From Polytrichum commune (taxonomy: Eukaryota; Streptophyta; Polytrichopsida; Polytrichales; Polytrichaceae), in assembly GCA_950295325.1 (NCBI GenBank), contig OX485806.1, positions 11,286,001 to 11,350,000 of the forward strand: a DNA stretch of 64,000 nucleotides. The letters run 5' to 3'. The position numbers were made by a program, and so were the translations under genes. This document shows, in pieces, positions 46,956 to 58,395 of this stretch; within the stretch, counting starts at the first letter, position 1, and each line of letters begins with the position of its first letter. The notes beneath the pieces were generated by a model. It searched no databases. It saw nothing but the letters and a program-made list of their open reading frames with translations, and had not been told where the DNA came from.

Positions 46956-48545
46956 CTAGCCATTTCTAGTGCTTGCATGGTTGTGGCGTCTTTTGAGAAG
47001 GGTCATTTGTGTGTACAGGGTAGATGTGGATTTTTCCACAATTTTTTCCGCAATTTGTTGTTGCTCACTTCGTAGTTCTTCTTTCATTGTGGTAATTTCC
47101 TCTCGTATTCCTACTATTTCTTTCATGAGATCTTTGTGTAGGTTTACCTTTGCGGGAATATTCTCAAGTGTCTCAATGGTGCTTGCAAGGGCAGTGTTCA
47201 CATCACTAAACCCTAGCCTAGTGAGTTCACTTGCACTAGGTGCATTAGCCCCGTCAAGGCTACGAGGGTGGGGGGTAAACTCAACGTATTTACCGAGTAG
47301 TTTTACCGTTTTTTTCCCAAATTTCTTGTATACCATAGCATTTAGGCATTGAATATTGCATGAGCCTAAGTGCTTACCGTTTTTATCGTCTCGCTTGAAA
47401 AAGAAGTTGACCGCGTTCTTGGGTCCCATATGCTCTTCGATGCTTTTCTCAATTTCTTCAACGCTCTTGGCCTTATTGAGATTTTTGGCGATGAGGATGA
47501 GAGCATTTTTCCTTGCAATGTCGTCCTTAGATGCGAGTGATCGGTCGGCGAGCTTTCCCTCTAGGATTTCGTTGTTGTAGGTTATTTGGTGCTCTTTCAT
47601 CCGTTGTGCTTGTTCCGGGGAAGAGGCTACGACCCATGCAAAAAGGTTTTCTTTCTTTTTTTGGATATTGGTGATTTCGTATTCCGTTCCCCTATGGAAA
47701 CTTTCTTCTACTATTTTTTCAAACATTTCGTACCACTCCTTGGATGCTAGCCCCTCGCTTGTGATTTTAACTGACAAAAGGTTATTCAAAGCTAGGGAAT
47801 CATATGTTTTACATATTTTTCCCCTTTTGAATTTACCCTCATCGAGTTTGAGAATGAAGGGGCGGAGTCCTTGAAGGAGCCCCACTCCATCAATCTCGGG
47901 TGATTTTAGGTGAAGTTTAATTACCCCACTCCACTTTGTGGACTTGTGGTAACACATGAGAGCAATAGGTTCTCCTATTATATCACCAAGTTCTATACTC
48001 ATTTCCTTGAGCCTAGATTCCACCAAAGGCATGACCAAATCCTTTTCCCACTCGTTTTCACCCATCTCAAAGAATATTACTATTTGGTAGTCAAATGCAA
48101 AGCCAAATTTATCTACCTCTACATCCGATGGGATTTGTGTGAGGTTGAAGTGTTGGCCATTCTTACCATCCTCTCTTGAGTTTGGCCATTCCTCTTGAAT
48201 GACAAAGGGAAAAGAGGGGATGGTGGATTGACACTCTCTAGCCTCTTTTTCTCTCATCCCGTTTTTCACTAGTGTAGCAATTGGAACATGGTTATCCTTT
48301 GGAAGGCCTTTGCCTCTATTTGTCCAATTCATGGCTTGGAACCCTAGCCAAAATGGGGGGCGTGTAGAACCTGTATTAGGTTTACCTTTAGCCCTCTTTT
48401 GGGTTAGGGTAGCTTGAGAAGAGGATGAGGTGCGCTTTTGGGTAACAAACATATCTATATCGGGGTCATTTTCTAAGGCTAGTAGTTTTTCTTTATATCT
48501 TTGTGAGGAGCTTGAGTTCCTGCCACGTTGAGACATTCTGAGCAT
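46956..48545 (-). CDS. LINE ORF1-like protein with RRM-like and coiled-coil regions (intact)
   Basis: A complete 529-codon frame upstream of ORF2 on the same strand. The N-terminus is Ser and Lys rich (1-65). A second conserved-looking block spans about 60-235 (WLGFQAMNW, FDYQIVIFFEMGENEW). Residues 347-425 resemble an RRM: strand ALILIAKNL (348-356), helix SVEEIEKSIEEHM (361-373), an RNP1-like KHLGSCNIQCLNAM (391-404). A coiled coil follows at about 470-505 (KEIVGIREEITTMKEELRSE). RRM plus coiled coil is a usual LINE ORF1 layout, giving RNA-binding multimers. No CCHC knuckle was seen. The composition is ordinary, unlike the A+C-rich flanks. Met4 at 48536 is an alternative start. It is intact while ORF2 is broken, so it may be a younger or selected frame, or not part of the same element. 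Confidence 0.65.
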   Translation of the reverse strand: MLRMSQRGRNSSSSQRYKEKLLALENDPDIDMFVTQKRTSSSSQATLTQKRAKGKPNTGSTRPPFWLGFQAMNWTNRGKGLPKDNHVPIATLVKNGMREKEARECQSTIPSFPFVIQEEWPNSREDGKNGQHFNLTQIPSDVEVDKFGFAFDYQIVIFFEMGENEWEKDLVMPLVESRLKEMSIELGDIIGEPIALMCYHKSTKWSGVIKLHLKSPEIDGVGLLQGLRPFILKLDEGKFKRGKICKTYDSLALNNLLSVKITSEGLASKEWYEMFEKIVEESFHRGTEYEITNIQKKKENLFAWVVASSPEQAQRMKEHQITYNNEILEGKLADRSLASKDDIARKNALILIAKNLNKAKSVEEIEKSIEEHMGPKNAVNFFFKRDDKNGKHLGSCNIQCLNAMVYKKFGKKTVKLLGKYVEFTPHPRSLDGANAPSASELTRLGFSDVNTALASTIETLENIPAKVNLHKDLMKEIVGIREEITTMKEELRSEQQQIAEKIVEKSTSTLYTQMTLLKRRHNHASTRNG

Positions 48546-49624
48546 AGCAACAATTTGTGTTAATATTCTAGTGGTCTCTAATATTGTGTAATTTCTTAAA
48601 GCATTCCCATGATATTTTCCTCTCCCTACCTTAGTTTGTGGGGTTGGATGTAGGGTAGAGAATGAGAGGTGTATTTTATGACTAGGGATGTTTATGGTAT
48701 ATGTGAGAGGAGTGATGTGTTGGTACTCGTATTTATGTATTTTTAAGTAATTATGGGTGATAGCTTTTTGTGGTTTTGTAGTAAGAGGTTTTTTGGTTTT
48801 TAGTGTGTGTCCAAGTATTTATTTGAGAGGATATATTGTGTGCATACATACTAAGTGGTTGCATACCATTAGGGTCTATATACTGTTTTTTGTAAGTGTT
48901 TTGGGGACCGGGCCTTTTTATGAGGTTTTTATATGATTTATTCCAATTGGCTCTTTTATTAGAGGGCATGCATTTGTGGATGTCAACTTTATACATTTTT
49001 ACGTGTGAGTAAATGTTGTGTGTTTGTAAGGTAAGCATTTGGTTGTTTAAACTAGAAGAGTTTTTTGTGAGTTTGAGTGAAGTGTTTTGAAGTGAGTGGT
49101 TTTCCCTTATGGCCTCTAGGTCTTCTCCTCCCCACAACTTAATTTGTGGGGCCGGGTGGAGCATGACCTTTGAGAAGGGAAGTTTAGTGTTGTGGTGATT
49201 TAACTCTAGGATGTTATGAATTATTGCTACGGTAGTAGTGGTACATTTTTTGAGACAACTAAGAACTATATTTTTCATTTTGTTATGGAGAGAGGCGTTG
49301 GTATGGATTTTAAATTTATAGCAGTGTTTTTTCATTTTGCTAATGTTTGTGTGTATGGTACTTAACCTAGATTCATCTACTGAAATGACTAGAGAAGTTG
49401 TGTGATGAGTTTTGCAGACAGTAGCTGGGCCTGGGCCCTCAAGCAATTGTGAGATGTTATATTGCACCATGCTTACATAATAAGCTTTAGTATGATGGGT
49501 AATATAACTAGATCTAGAATGGAGTTTTGTAAAACCTGGCCGGGGGGTGACTGTGTCACTGAGCAGGAGCCGTTGGTCTGCGGAGTCGGGGTTCGAGGCT
49601 GTGGCCTATCTGTTGCTCGTCGTT

Positions 49625-49725
49625 CCCAGTCCCGCTCCCGCTGCTTGCCGTGCCGCTCCCGCTGCTCGCCGTCCCGCTCTCGCTGCTCGCCTTCTCGCTC
49701 CTTCCACTCTCCCTCTCACTTCCCC
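49625..49725. repeat. Short GC-rich tandem repeat
   Basis: Units of cccgctcccgctgctcgccgt-type sequence, about 18-21 bp, occur four to five times. On the minus strand they encode SGTASSG-like repeats. Confidence 0.7.
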
Positions 49726-50775
49726 TACGCGCAGTCCCGCTGATTGTAGTCCCGCTATCTATCAGTTCGTTGGTCTTGCTCCTCGAGGGTATACTGTCTC
49801 TACTCCTAGGTCTACATTCTACTGCTACACTGTCTATCACTGCCCTATCTATTCTCAAAATTATGCTAGTCTGCTGCAGGGTGGGGAGGGCTAATTGTTT
49901 GTACTGCAAGGGGTATGTTGGAGCTATCTGTGTTGGTGTTGTTGGGTACTGGGAGGGGGTGTGGATTTCTGGACTAGTGCTAACAATCACTGGTGGGTTG
50001 TGCTGAGAATGAGAGTTGGGGGGGGAGTAGAGAGAGATAACAAAGTTTGTGATGGGATGGGGTGGTGATGGAGTTCTGTGGGAGGGAGTGATGGTTTGGG
50101 TTGTAGGACCAATCTCTCTTATACTTGAAGCAGAGTTGGGTTTGCCAGCATTTTCGGGGTTGCAGCATTTTCGGGGTTGCCATTGATGTCTTGTCAGTGC
50201 CAGTGCTGGGGTGATTTCTCTGTCTTTGGTGGCTGCCAGGGCATTTTTTCCATAGTTGGTCCTTGTTTATCGAAGTTTTGTGAGTGTGGGTCGTCGTTGT
50301 CTTGGTGTAATCTTTTTCCGTTGGGGTGTTGAGCTGTCTTTTCCTCGGCTGCAAGGGTGTATTTGGGGGGGTTGCAGGTGGTATTGGTGGCTGATGCCAC
50401 CTTTGGATTTTTCTGAGTGGCCGTAGGCCACTGTTTCGGCCAGTTTTGAGTTTTGATAGGTGGTGCTCCTGGTGTTGATCTCTGCTGGGTGGGTTTAGAT
50501 TGACTACAAAGCTCTCCTCTTCTTTGGTTGTGCTGGATTGATGTTGGCTTTGAGTGTCGGCTGAGTTAGCCTTTCTTTTGCAGGGGGTCATGGGTTTTTT
50601 TTTGTGTGTTTCGCCGCTATCTTCCCATTTTCGGTGTGCATCAGGAGGATTGTGCGGCTTCTGTGGCGGTTGTCTGGTCACTGGTGAGGCCGTTCTTCGG
50701 GTGTGTTTGATGACTGTTGCAGGCTTGTGGGCTCGGGGTGTCTCTATGCTTCGGAGTCTTCTCTTCTTAGTCGCT

Positions 50776-50914
50776 TCAGTCTGCATCTTGGTCGTCGTTC
50801 TGATGTTGTGTCGGCCGGCTTCAATCTGCATCTTGGTCGTTGCTCTGATGTTGTGTCGGCTGGCTTCAGTCTGCATCTTGGTCGTCGCTCTGATGTTATG
50901 GAGGCTGGTAGTTG
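50776..50914. repeat. 45-bp tandem repeat, three copies
   Basis: The word ctgcatcttggtcgt recurs at 50781, 50826 and 50871, an exact 45-bp period, so 15 codons per unit on the minus strand (KMQTEASRHNIRATT-type). Nearby, a 17-bp unit gcattttcggggttg is doubled at 50148-50180. Confidence 0.85.
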
Positions 50915-51400
50915 GTTTCCCTGTCCGATTTTTTTTTTTTTCTGCAGAGGTGGTTAGGGATATGATGACTGCAGTAGTATAGGTGTGAGTTTAGAAATAC
51001 CTGGTTATGTTGTCGGGTCGTTTGATTCACGTTTGGGTTGGAGGCCGTTTGTTGGGGGTTGTAGATCTTCGCTTCGAGGTTATTGCTGTTTCGGAGGTTC
51101 TTGGTGTGGATATGTGTTGTCTGATGTTTTGGATCTGCAGGGTTAGTATTATGTGTAGCCAGGTTTGAGTGCATAGACTTGTTAGCATGGAAATATACAT
51201 ATAAGTAAAGTACTAAGATGGTTTTTGGGAGAGATGTGAACTTGTGTAGGTGTTGATGTTGTCTCATTTGTTTTTTCTTTGCTGTGGTGGGGGGTGTCCG
51301 AGGTTGGTGGGGACGGTCTTGTGTGTGTAGATCTTGGTGTGTGTGGGCGTGCTTTTTTTTGAATGTGTGTTTTTCGCAATATGCACTTGTCCCCGGCAGC

Positions 51401-52083
51401 CCAGCCTGCTCCTTGCAACTCATGTAATAGGGCGTTGTGCCAACTCACAATCCTACCATATGTTTGAGATCTGCGCCAACTTCTACAGATCTGGGGAAGA
51501 GTATGTTTGTCAACAATGCAGCCCAGCCTACATGATGTTTACGTGCAATCAACATATCTCCTATGTAATACAAGTTGTATAAGCAAAAGAACCACACATT
51601 TGCATCATCACATCCTCATACACTAAATCTTCGATCTGCACACAAAAGATCGTCATCCCCCGTAGCTACATCGCACATTGCGACTTGCTTTCGGCCAACC
51701 TCCAGACTCTCCCCTCACCGCATTGTGCGGAGCTCAGCCTTCTTCCATGCCCACTCCTCCAAATGTATACAACTAGTCAAGCTATCTCGCACTCCACCAA
51801 GGGAGAATCCAAGAGTGTAAGTAGGGGAAGAAGAACTCAAGATTTATTGCAAAATCATGCAATCTACACCTCACACAAGCTCTCTCCACAGACTAACTCA
51901 CAAGACTTGACTTGGCAAGAATGCCAAGCCAAGGAGGAGGCTCCTCACTTAGGAGCCTTCCTCTCCACATCTAGATTCATCCATCCAAATCTAGATGGAT
52001 GAAACCCAATAGATAAGGTGCGGCCGTCGACACCGCATACCGTGACAAGGGACAAAACCATTATAACTTTAAGAGGGTCAACA
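51401..52083. other. Non-coding stretch
   Basis: No gene was recognised. Composition returns to near-symmetric strand usage here. Two short frames at 51575-52002 (+) are Ser, His and Pro rich without motifs. The words gcagcccagcctgc (51397) and gcagcccagcctac (51519) recur. Confidence 0.35.
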
Positions 52084-52793
52084 GGTATTGGCGGTGCCAC
52101 CAATACCCCACAAGGAGAATATCATAATCGCATTAAAAAGCTTGAGGGATATTAGCAGCACCGCCAATATCCCTCAAGGAGAAAAAAATTCAAAATTTGG
52201 GTTGTCTGAATATTGGTATTCACTCCACAAATAAGATTTTTTTTTTGTTCTTTACTTATGTTTGTGCATTTCCACTACCTTCGTATACAAAGTTATTCAT
52301 AAATAAACATATCAAAACTTTAACACAAATATTTACCTTTATTGTTGAAGTGCCCAACATTACATGATCCCTCCATTATCACCACTTCTACTATATGTTC
52401 ATTATCTCCTACTGCTCTCATTTCTCCTCACATCCGCTCCTTAGCTCGATCCACCTATAGCTCTTAAAAAAAAGACTTATAAAACTATAATTTTGTATCT
52501 TTTATAATAATATTATAAACAATGAATGATTGAACCTAGTCAGATGAAAGAACCATTATATACGATTCGGTCCTCCACATATTCATTTTCCCCCCCCCCC
52601 TTTGGATATTGGCGGCACCGCCAATATCCCCAAGGCCTCTAAAACAAGTCCTCATTTTAACCCCAGGGGCTCTAAAATTATTTCTTCTTTTTACCCTCCC
52701 GGGTATTGGTGGCACCGCCAATATCCCAGGACCTCTAAAATTAATTATCATTTTTACCCCGTGGGGGAATATTGGCGCCGCCGCCAATACCCT
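52084..52793. repeat. Cluster of five palindromic hairpin repeats
   Basis: Five near-perfect palindromes of 24-38 bp share the core ATATTGGCGGCACCGCCAAT or a variant: 52084-52107, 52141-52178 (with 13-bp perfect outer arms cttgagggatatt and its complement), 52604-52629, 52701-52727 and 52766-52793. Between the last three lie related spacers (aggcctctaaaac, aggggctctaaaatt and aggacctctaaaatt, each ending in a ttttaccc-type segment), so part of the cluster is a tandem array. No ORF supports a protein. Function unknown. Confidence 0.8.
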
Positions 52794-54839
52794 TGGTGTT
52801 CCTATACGTCTTTTCCGTTGCTTGTACGAGCCCGGTTAGAAACGACCATAAACCTTCAACAAATTAATATAAATGTGGCAAGAAGGGTTCAAGACATCCG
52901 CATGTGGATGCAAGTAGTGTAAAGAAATATTTCAATTTGTTCCAATATAGATTTGAATCCGGTTGGTTGCATTGACTGGTGCTATCAACTAATAAAATAG
53001 TGCTTAAGCACGAAATATAGCATGACGGATACACAAAAGACTTTCCTATGTTTGTATGTGTAGAATCTTCTTAAATAATTTATAGTATCAATACTACCTA
53101 TCATACATCATTATGCGGGAGTCGTGTACTTACATCGTGCAACTTGTCTTTTGCATCGCCTTCTTTATTTTTGTTATTGGTGTTGGTTTTTCTTTTCTCC
53201 AAACTTTTATTATTGTCACTTTTATTTTTAAATTATTGTGCTATATGTTGAATTTCATCCGTATTCAAGTTTATATCGTGTTCTTCATTGTTCTCCTCCA
53301 TTTCAGAAATGTCTATATTCATTGTTGTTTCAACTAAATCAACAACATCTTTGTACACTACTTTCTGGGATTTTTCCTTCATTGTATTCGCTTATTCTTG
53401 AGCTCTTTGTTATGAAATACAATCCTCTTCGTCTTCTTCTTCTTCTTCAAGCATTCAACTGATTATGACTTTCATGTTGTTCCTATTTTTACATCTCTGA
53501 TGTTGGTGTCTATATGCTATACACATACCCTTTTGTCACAATCACATAATGTTTGGTGCATAATTCTACATATAAGTTTTTGTTTTATATCTCCTTCTAT
53601 TATTATATTTCAAATAATTATTTCAAATTACTTTAACGGCGTATAATGTGCATAAAATTTGATGATCTACAATATAATACATCTTATATTTTTGGACTCA
53701 AAGATCTTAGTATGACAGACTGCAATATGGCCCACTGATTTAGGATTTCACTATGCCACACAATTAATTTTGGTGCATTTATTATAGTGGTTTTTTTTCC
53801 TTTTACACAACAATTTTTTCATTTATTGTTTTTGATATGTTTTTGGCATTTATATATTTTCATGTTTTTCTTTGTAATATTTATCATGTTGGTAATAATA
53901 TAAAATAACTTAATATTTTGATATATATTTTCATTCATGAGGTTTTCCGCCGTTTTAGTTTAATTGTTTTCTTAGCATATGTCAATATTTAACAATTTAT
54001 GTGCTTTGATTTTATAATTATGCAATTAAATCAATCTCATATTGACAATATACATAGTGGTATTATTTTAATGTTCAATGTCTCTCTATCTCTCCCTTAC
54101 TTCATCATGGCTACCGTTAGAGTTTCTAGATCCTTTGTGCCCTTCACTTTACCGCTTGGGGAGCAAGGTCATGTGAATGTCTCCAAGGATTTGCTTAGCT
54201 TGAGGTTTAATATCCGAATATAAATCACGTATATTGAGCAAAAGATGTATTTTGTGGACAATGATATCTTGAAAATTATTTTGCTGCAGAAGGTCAGGAA
54301 TGAAGATGGTCATTTTTAGATTTTGGGTCCTGGATCATTTAGAGTTATAGGTATTTCTGATTCACATGTTTAATCATCCAATGTTGTGTTTACAAACAAT
54401 TCTTGCACATTTATTGTCCAAGTACCCATACTCTTTAATGTGAAGATTGAACCAAGTATAAATACTTTTTTTTGCTTTCCAATTTGGATGATGATGTTTA
54501 TCCTACTGTTGATTTTTTTTATACATCATTTTTTTATTTTAGAAAAGTTGGAACTCCCACTCCACCAAGTTTGCCTATAGATGTTGATAACACCCATTGC
54601 AGTTTACCATTGATAGAATTGTCTCTTCATAGATATTTCTTTCTCCATCCCCCTCTTCATCTTCTTTACGCTTAAGTATCGTCGATGCCTCAAAAATGAC
54701 CAAGTTTAGAAGAATGTCTAAATCCGATCTTATAATAATTGATTTTGATAGCATAGATATACGTGATGTCAAGTATTTGCTACCCTTTTGATGGTGATGT
54801 TTTGTTTGTATAGGCCCCATTCTCTATGGATGTTCTAAG
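52794..54839. other. AT-rich stretch with possible upstream exon remnants
   Basis: Mostly AT-rich, non-coding. Near 54103 (+) a short frame MATVRVSRSFVPFTLPLGE looks protein-like and could be a first exon belonging to the MULE-like gene that follows, but stops follow soon and no splice structure can be proved. Nothing else is supported. Confidence 0.3.
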
Positions 54840-57660
54840 TGCGTGTAGTCGTGCTATGGATGGCATAGATAAGATGTATGACGGCCATTATTGGTGCACA
54901 ACTAAAACCACAAATATTAAAAATGATTTTGGACTCTCTTTTAGACATTTTTCTTGTGCTAGTCATCTTTAATGCATAAAAAAATATTGTAATTATATAT
55001 ATCGTAATAAAGGTGTTCCTAACAACACTGAATAGATGGGATCAACCCCTCTCCCATTTTTGTGAGAAATGTTGCTCCAAAAAAATTAAGATTAGAATGT
55101 AAGATATATTGTTCCACACCCGTGTGTACTTCATTGTGTTATGTTTGGATAATATATGTCCATTCTACATCCCTTAAGATGTCAAGGGTTTGTATACATT
55201 TTGGTGTTTATGAAATCCATGTGTCTAATAATATATGCCGTGAATCACTAGATGTGGCTTACTAATGTGTTGCTAATAAGGTCATGAAAATACCCACTCC
55301 CAAGTACTCTGCTATAGTAATAGCAACGAGCAAACAATTCCTTGCAGACTATCTCCTCAAATCTCCATCAAACAGTGAAGGACAACATCTAGTATGTTAT
55401 CCTTGGAGGTTGTTATAGATAAATTTAGCACTTTTGTTTGTCCAAATTGTCATAACTTTGTGTCTTGTTGCAGACGTTTTTTCGTAGTGGAATGAGCACG
55501 ATGGATAGTATAACGGCGCTTGAAGATCATTTGGACTTCAAATACGTCCATGACAACAAATTTCCTGGCCAGTCCAAAGACAAAGTATTTGTCTTCAAAA
55601 TGTTTGTAGATCTCCAAAGGAGTGGTGTGGAACTTGTTGAATGTATACAAGTTGGAGGAGATATGGAGAACTCGTGGATAATATTTGACCATGTCAAACG
55701 TCTACAGGATTGGACCACCCTTGCGTGTCATGTGTACGATAGCTAGTATTGTTAGGTATTGACCATTGCATGTTGTGACATGCAATCTAAAGATGGTGCA
55801 ACTCAAATTCTTTTCTGGAAAAAATTGAACGTTGTTAGGGCGGAGAATGATGTGTCGAACGTGAATTTCAAAGGTTATATGGCGGACAATACGCATGCCA
55901 ATTAGATTGCGGTCAGAAAGGTATATGGTGAAGGTGATCTATCTTTGTCAATGGTGGATTGCAAGTAAACTTGTCTTTTTCATTGGTCATGAAATTTGGA
56001 TAAGGTTACACATAAGTACATGAAGACATCTTTACAATTTCAACACAAACATCTATGTAAGGACTACAAGGATACAAAAACAATGGATGAAGCCGAAACT
56101 AAATATCATGTTATTTGTTCATGGTGGTTATCATCTAGAGCTCCCATATAGGAAAGCACTCTCGGGCTTTCTGAGTAGTTGGGTTTCTGGCATTTCCATT
56201 ATAAACAATGGGGTGGTCATATGATTCTTGTGAGTACATCATCACTTTGTTTATGTTTTTTTTATGAATATCCATGGTATATGAAGTTTATTATAATTTG
56301 TGTGATGTTTGCAAAATATGACTATGAATGAACGTGCAGAAATGGCAACATGTAACCTTGTAGAGACGGTGCACAACAAGTGGCTCCAACAATCCGGAAA
56401 TAAAATGATTTGTTTGTACGAAGTGACAATGGACGCTTTGATCCATGCATTCATGCAGATTGTAAATTATAGATCATGGTTGAGAGGTGGTTATGCCGGT
56501 AAAGGCCTTGATTCCGCGTCCTTGAAATTGAAGGTTGTTGTTATGTGTGGAGATCCAAAACTATTGGCAGAGGCCATGAAGTCTTATCCAAGGGCAGAAG
56601 ATCTCAACACTAGGGATTGTGCTATGGAAGGTTTTGAGTTTTTTAGATCTACCAAATGGAAGTTTAATCTTGCACCAGGTGCAGATTGCGATTCACATCA
56701 ATTTGACAAAGTGAACTACTTAATTCCTTGTCCAGATACAAGAGCTAAAAGGGCATGCATAGAGGTGTCTTTGAATTCTACAGAGTATGGTGTGGCACAT
56801 ACCACATCCGTGTTAGAGATTGATTGTTCATCTTCCCATTGGCACATTACAAGATTGCCACCCAACTCTGCCAAAAATGTTGGGCCATGAAAGCCAATAC
56901 CAGAGCTCTTTGCAACGCCAAAGTCGGGATGCAAAAACATGGCAACCCTGCTCCAACGTACAAGGAATTGAAGAAGGAGTATTGCTCCACCAACAATGTG
57001 GAGTACGAGTTTTGGTTTTGCCCTAACGACATCAAGCGTTGTGTAAATGGTAGCAAAAAAAAAACGTGTTGGATTGGCCTGCAGTACCCAACACATGGCC
57101 GGTGAAGATAGGTACCAATCTCTCAAAGCATGAGGTATTGGCACTTGAAGACATTGGGTTCCAATTGCGGCAGAGGGAGGTTCTCTCTCCTCGCCGTAGG
57201 CTTTCCACAATCACCACACTTCCAATCCCTCGAATGGGTTTATGTGCTCCACTAAACACGAATGTCCACCCAACTTCCAGGTTTGGAAAGACAGTGCACC
57301 GTAATCTAGTAGCACCAATGGTAGAACACAAAAACAAATGGGAGAGCGTTGGGCTTATGGACGGTCATTATATGGTTGGAATAACCGTCATTCATCTTGG
57401 ATTTGGAGTATTAATCAACATTGTCTCTAAGGAGGATTTTGCATACCATTTCACAATTGGTGATATACCGCAATGCACATGCCCTAACTTTACAAAAATG
57501 TCAGCTCAATCTTTGGGAAGAAAAGGGAAATGGGTGTATTGCAAATATCTTTATTAGATGTTTAGATTTTTGTGCAAGGTGGATTACAATAGTGACAAGT
57601 TCATTCACGCTCCAATGTACTCCTACAATGAGGTCATGCGGCTACTTGAACTTGCAGGTA
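54840..57660 (+). pseudogene. MULE-like transposase relic, copy 2 (more complete)
   Basis: In order: a Cys-rich segment (FRHFSCASHLQCIKKYCNYI, about 54930-54990); KLRLECKIYCSTPV and related sequence to 55265; KDKVFVFKMFVDLQRSG (about 55577) and HVKRLQDWTTLACHVYDS; VNFKGYMADNTHAN (about 55860, candidate catalytic Asp); TCLFHW (about 55968, the CxxH motif of MULE transposases); KDYKDTKTMDEAETKYH; LGFWHFHYKQWGGHM. An intron with gtgagt donor (56230) and cag acceptor (56339) precedes MATCNLVETVHNKWLQQSGN. A SWIM-type finger ends the protein (IPQCTCPNF ... KWVYCKY, His changed to Tyr) near 57460-57545. These transposases cut and paste DNA. Several in-frame stops (for example at 55744, 55752) and frameshifts show decay. 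The terminal inverted repeats were not found. Confidence 0.7.
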
Positions 57661-58395
57661 TGGTAAACTGTGATTATCATTGCAGGGGTTGTTTTCAATT
57701 GCATGTTTGACAATTTCAGTGAAATGTATTAGTGTAGATTGTTATCATAAAAATCAACAATGGACTGATAGTTTTTGAATTGTCCATAGTAATAGGCTCC
57801 CTTCATTTTTTTCATCCCAAGATTCACATACTTTAGATTTTTTTTCCAAATACACATACCAAATTTAGAATGTGTAACCTTAAACGTTCTTATTTGCTAA
57901 TTTGGTAGTTTTTACTGCTCATTGCTCATTGCTCATTGCTCATGTCTTAGCTTCCCTCACCAATGGACACTCCCAAACAATATACTTTACAACAAATGGC
58001 TACCTCAAAGAGATTTTTTCCCTTGTAATAACCAAAGCATTGTGCATCCTCTTCATCTACTTGGGGTGGCATTCATTATTCTTTAACATATGTTTGTTGG
58101 TTAATGAATATAATAATGAAATATTTGTGCATAATGATGGGGATGCCTTTTCCAACAAGAGCATTTCCAAAAGGATTGTATAATGTGGATGACAATGCTT
58201 TGCATAAGCAACATCTTTAAAAACACAAACTTCAATAAGTTGATATGAAAGTGAGTTGAGCATGAGACTTTGTGACGAAGTCATGTTTGAGTATTTTTCT
58301 TTGTCGCCTTAAGCCATTACCATTAATGGGACCCACATTGGAGATGGATATTCAATTACTATCTATTTAAATTATATTTAAGAACTAATGATGAG
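57661..58395. other. Short intergenic stretch with a heptanucleotide repeat
   Basis: No gene was seen. A (gctcatt)4 run lies at about 57917-57944. This separates the MULE-like relic from the methyltransferase-like gene on the same strand, by about 0.7 kb. Confidence 0.4.

Larger units (their letters stand above)
37691..48600 (-). mobile_element. Large dual-endonuclease LINE (Dualen/RandI-like)
   Basis: On the minus strand, from 5' to 3': ORF1 (RRM-like and coiled coil), a Lys/Thr/Asn-rich ORF2 N-terminus with a 2A-like peptide, APE endonuclease, RT, an unassigned domain, RNase H, a CCHC finger, a restriction-like endonuclease (RLE), and an (AAAT)n tail. The co-occurrence of APE and RLE in one ORF is the hallmark of the Dualen/RandI clade described from Chlamydomonas. 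ORF2 is broken by several stops and frameshifts. The 5' end is unresolved; the same strand skew continues to about 51.4 kb, so the element could be up to 13.7 kb. Confidence 0.8.
48546..51400 (-). other. Long region upstream of ORF1, strand-skewed; probable LINE 5' region
   Basis: The minus strand is rich in A and C, as in ORF2, up to about 51.4 kb, where composition changes abruptly. Open frames of 239 and 298 codons (48751-49470, 49980-50876) exist but are expected from a T-poor strand and show no known domain. Two similar segments, CCCCACAAACTAAG near 48640 and CCCCACAAATTAAG near 49140, lie about 505 bp apart and may reflect 5' tandem monomers. Read as a 5' untranslated or promoter region, this would be unusually long. 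Confidence 0.35.

Noticed and set aside
48751-49470. 239-codon minus-strand frame upstream of ORF1
   Set aside because: Same composition effect; Lys, Asn, Thr and His rich with no motif. Not enough to call a gene.
49980-50876. 298-codon minus-strand frame
   Set aside because: The strand is poor in T, so stops are rare; no known domain, and it contains a tandem repeat. Kept only as part of the upstream LINE region.
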